Below are positions 62,218-64,000 of a DNA stretch of 64,000 nt, piece by piece; position 1 is the stretch's first letter, and each line of letters begins with the position of its first letter. A model generated the notes under the pieces. It saw nothing but the letters and a program-made list of their open reading frames with translations. It did not search any database and was not told the origin of the DNA. Source of the DNA: Actinoallomurus sp963823735 (GTDB lineage: Bacteria > Actinomycetota > Actinomycetes > Streptosporangiales > Streptosporangiaceae); NCBI GenBank assembly GCA_963823735.1, contig CAWGMO010000002.1, positions 3,038,001 to 3,102,000 on the forward strand, read 5' to 3'. The position numbers were made by a program, and so were the translations under genes.

Positions 62218-62655
62218 GTCATCGTCGACGAGCCGGGCGGGGAGGCTTCGAGCCAGGCGAGGAAGCCGGTCAGGGCGGAGCCGCTCATCGCGAGCTCGAC
62301 CACGCGGCCGTCGTCCTTGACCTCCACTATGCCGGCGTCCGGCTGGAGGGCGGCCTCTTCCTCGGCCTCGGGCTTGCGGCGTCCGGACACGACCAGACCC
62401 CGGCGGTGTACGACCCGCCGGGGTCTGATTCGCAGACCGAAGATCGCGAACCACAGGAGCTCGTCACCGCTGTAACGGCCGATGCCGAGCCGCCATACAC
62501 CACGGCCCTCAGGCTCGCGCAGGCTGCATTCGACGGTGCCCCCGCGGCGCTCCAGTAGCCAGCGCCGCAGGGACAGCAGGGCGAAGACGGCGACGGCCGC
62601 CAGCGAGAAGGGCGGCGAGCACCTCGCCGACGTTCAGTGCCAGGTACCCGCCCAC
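62214..62655 (-). CDS. DUF2550 membrane protein (one frameshift)
   Basis: 146 residues after removing one base near 62607. GTG at 62655 behind an AGGGGGGA Shine-Dalgarno. An N-terminal helix (AAVAVFALLSLRRWLLERRG) is followed by VECSLREPEGRGVWRLGIGR, YSGDELLWFAIFGLRIRPRR and AMSGSALTGFLAWLEASPPG, the DUF2550 pattern. M. tuberculosis Rv1312 occupies the same place after atpC. Function unknown. Confidence 0.82.
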
Positions 62656-62696
62656 TCCCCCCTGCTTCCCCCGTCAAGACCGACCGCTGAGATCGG

Positions 62697-63086
62697 TCAG
62701 ACTTCTTGGCCGGCGGCCCGCAAGCGGGCCCGCGCGCGGCGCTGGGCCGCGACGGCTTCCTCGCCTTCCTGCGAGGAAGCCCGTTCGTACTCCTCACGGG
62801 CGGCGTTGATGTCGACCTCGCCGCCCAGCTCGGCGTACTCGGCGAGTACCGAGACCTCGTTCGAGGCCACCGAGAAGAAACCACCGGAGACCATCGCGGC
62901 GACGGTTTCGCCACCGTCGGCGGGTTTGATCCGCACGACGCTGCCGTCCACCATCACACCGAGAACCGGTGCGTGGCCGGGCATGATGCCCATCTCGCCC
63001 TCGATGGTCTTGGCCACGACCATATCGGCTTCGCCGGCCCAGATCTCACGCTCCGGTGAGACGAGCTCGACGTGAAGCTTTGCCAC
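62697..63086 (-). CDS. atpC: F1Fo ATP synthase epsilon subunit
   Basis: 129 residues. LHVELVSPEREIWAGEADMV, EGEMGIMPGHAPVLGVMVDG and GGFFSVASNEVSVLAEYAEL form the N-terminal beta barrel; the C-terminal helices are EEYERASSQEGEEAVAAQRR. It links the central stalk of F1 and regulates ATP hydrolysis. It begins 28 nt after atpD on the same strand. Confidence 0.96.
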   Translation of the reverse strand: MAKLHVELVSPEREIWAGEADMVVAKTIEGEMGIMPGHAPVLGVMVDGSVVRIKPADGGETVAAMVSGGFFSVASNEVSVLAEYAELGGEVDINAAREEYERASSQEGEEAVAAQRRARARLRAAGQEV

Positions 63087-63114
63087 TTGGATGTCCTCCG
63101 AACCCCGGCCGGGA

Positions 63115-64000
63115 CTACTTCTGCAGTTCCTGGGCCTTCTTCTCGGCCTGCTCGATGGTGCCGACCATGAAGAACGCCTGTTCCGGCAGGTGGTCGTACT
63201 TGCCCTCGACGATGGCCTTGAAGGAGGCGATGGTCTCCTTCAGCGGGACGTTCTCACCGGGCTGGCCCGTGAACGCCTCGGCCATGTACATCGGGTGGGA
63301 CAGGAAACGCTCGATGCGACGCGCGCGCTCGACCGTGACCTTGTCCTCCTCGGAGAGCTCGTCGATGCCGAGCAGCGAGATGATGTCCTGCAGCTCCTTG
63401 TAGCGCTGGAGGATCCGCTTCACCGACTGGGCGACGTCGTAGTGCTCCTGCCCGATGATGGTCGGGTCCATGATGCGCGACGTGGAGTCGAGCGGGTCGA
63501 CCGCCGGGTAGATGCCCTTCTCCGTGATCGCACGCGACAGAACGGTCGTCGCGTCGAGGTGGGCGAAGGTGGTGTGCGGCGCCGGGTCGGTGATGTCGTC
63601 GGCGGGCACGTAGATCGCCTGCATCGAGGTGATCGAGTGACCGCGCGTCGAGGTGATCCGCTCCTGCAGCTCGCCCATCTCGTCGGCCAGGGTCGGCTGG
63701 TAGCCCACCGCGGACGGCATACGGCCGAGCAGGGTGGAGACCTCGCCACCGGCCTGGGTGAACCGGAAGATGTTGTCGATGAAGAGCAGGACGTCCTGGT
63801 TCTGGACGTCGCGGAAGTACTCCGCCATCGTCAGCGCGGACAGCGCGACCCGGAGACGGGTGCCCGGCGGCTCGTCCATCTGGCCGAAGACGAGGGCCGT
63901 GTCCTTGAGAACGTCGGCCTCCTTCATCTCCAGCAGAAGGTCGGTGCCCTCACGGGTACGCTCGCCGACGCCCGCGAACACCGAGGTACCCCGGTGGTTA
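63115..64000 (-). CDS. atpD: F1Fo ATP synthase beta subunit, C-terminal part
   Basis: The last 294 residues; the Walker A region lies beyond the right edge. Visible are FAGVGERTREGTDLLLEM, VFGQMDEPPGTRLRVALSAL, VLLFIDNIFRFTQAGGEVST with the Walker B Asp, LADEMGELQERITSTRGHSI, and the DELSEED motif (residues in LLGIDELSEEDKVTVERARR). This is the catalytic subunit, last but one gene of the atp operon, with atpC following. Confidence 0.97.
   Translation of the reverse strand, partial: NHRGTSVFAGVGERTREGTDLLLEMKEADVLKDTALVFGQMDEPPGTRLRVALSALTMAEYFRDVQNQDVLLFIDNIFRFTQAGGEVSTLLGRMPSAVGYQPTLADEMGELQERITSTRGHSITSMQAIYVPADDITDPAPHTTFAHLDATTVLSRAITEKGIYPAVDPLDSTSRIMDPTIIGQEHYDVAQSVKRILQRYKELQDIISLLGIDELSEEDKVTVERARRIERFLSHPMYMAEAFTGQPGENVPLKETIASFKAIVEGKYDHLPEQAFFMVGTIEQAEKKAQELQK

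Noticed and set aside
1..64000. tRNA, rRNA, insertion sequence, prophage or CRISPR array
   Set aside because: None was recognised by reading: no transposase or integrase frames, no repeat-spacer pattern, and no tRNA-like cloverleaf that I could support. A dedicated tRNA/ncRNA scan was not possible.

Overview
The window is about 64 kb of high-GC DNA from a filamentous actinomycete, probably of the Streptosporangiales/Thermomonosporaceae type or a Streptomyces relative; the genus cannot be fixed from sequence alone. Evidence: GC-rich third codon positions throughout, many GTG starts, the CysO/CysM/Mec cysteine route, NucS, a Scy/FilP-like polarity coiled coil, SigE-family sigma factor, MEDS-domain regulators and many actinobacteria-only DUF families. 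Much of the conserved order (rdgB, rph, MBL phosphodiesterase, murI, cysM, cysO, mec, DUF2017, clpS, pncB; then nucS, thiolase, epimerase, thioredoxin-TPR, adenosyltransferase, DUF2550, atpC, atpD) matches what I remember of the M. tuberculosis Rv1308-Rv1341 region, opened up by inserted accessory genes.

Layout. 1-3.8 kb: secreted S53 peptidase (cut by the edge), RidA-like protein, LysR regulator, SDR, methyltransferase. 3.9-8.7 kb: sulfonate-sulfur operon ssuCBADE plus flavin reductase, preceded by a short leader-peptide ORF ending in a Cys-containing motif. 8.8-10.6 kb: two translationally coupled MEDS-domain regulators. 10.6-11.9 kb: SigE-family sigma factor with two small membrane partners. 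11.9-18.6 kb: nucleotide, cell-wall and cysteine block. 18.6-20.6 kb: NAD salvage pair pncB-pncA. 20.6-28.6 kb: gluconokinase, helicase, M43 protease, DUF3039, YqgE, an LPHTG surface protein, malic enzyme, thioredoxin-TPR protein. 28.7-39.2 kb: acyl-CoA mutase with a MarR regulator, a degenerate ABC system, membrane proteins, meaB, thiolase and methylmalonyl-CoA epimerase. 39.4-49.8 kb: polarity coiled coil, AI-2E exporter, hydrolases, duplicated 3-hydroxyacyl-CoA dehydrogenase, nucS, two DUF3224 proteins, MFS pump with ArsR regulator. 49.8-55.6 kb: SDR/TetR pair, M50 protease, ABC exporter with its own two-component system. 55.7-64 kb: aldehyde dehydrogenase, GMC oxidoreductase with a long repeat tail, M28 peptidase, cobalamin adenosyltransferase, DUF2550, atpC and the 3' part of atpD.

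Functional links. The acyl-CoA mutase, MeaB chaperone, epimerase, thiolase, 3-hydroxyacyl-CoA dehydrogenase and PduO-type adenosyltransferase form most of a B12-dependent acyl-CoA route. The ssu operon and the mec/cysO/cysM cluster both feed cysteine, and each contains a tiny ORF that may act as a sulfur-status sensor.

Data quality. Thirteen otherwise convincing genes are broken by about 23 apparent single-base insertions (eight in the acyl-CoA mutase). No clear single-base deletion was needed to restore any frame. This strongly suggests insertion-type sequencing error rather than biology; those genes are annotated over their full restored extent. I saw no rRNA, tRNA, insertion sequence, prophage or CRISPR array.
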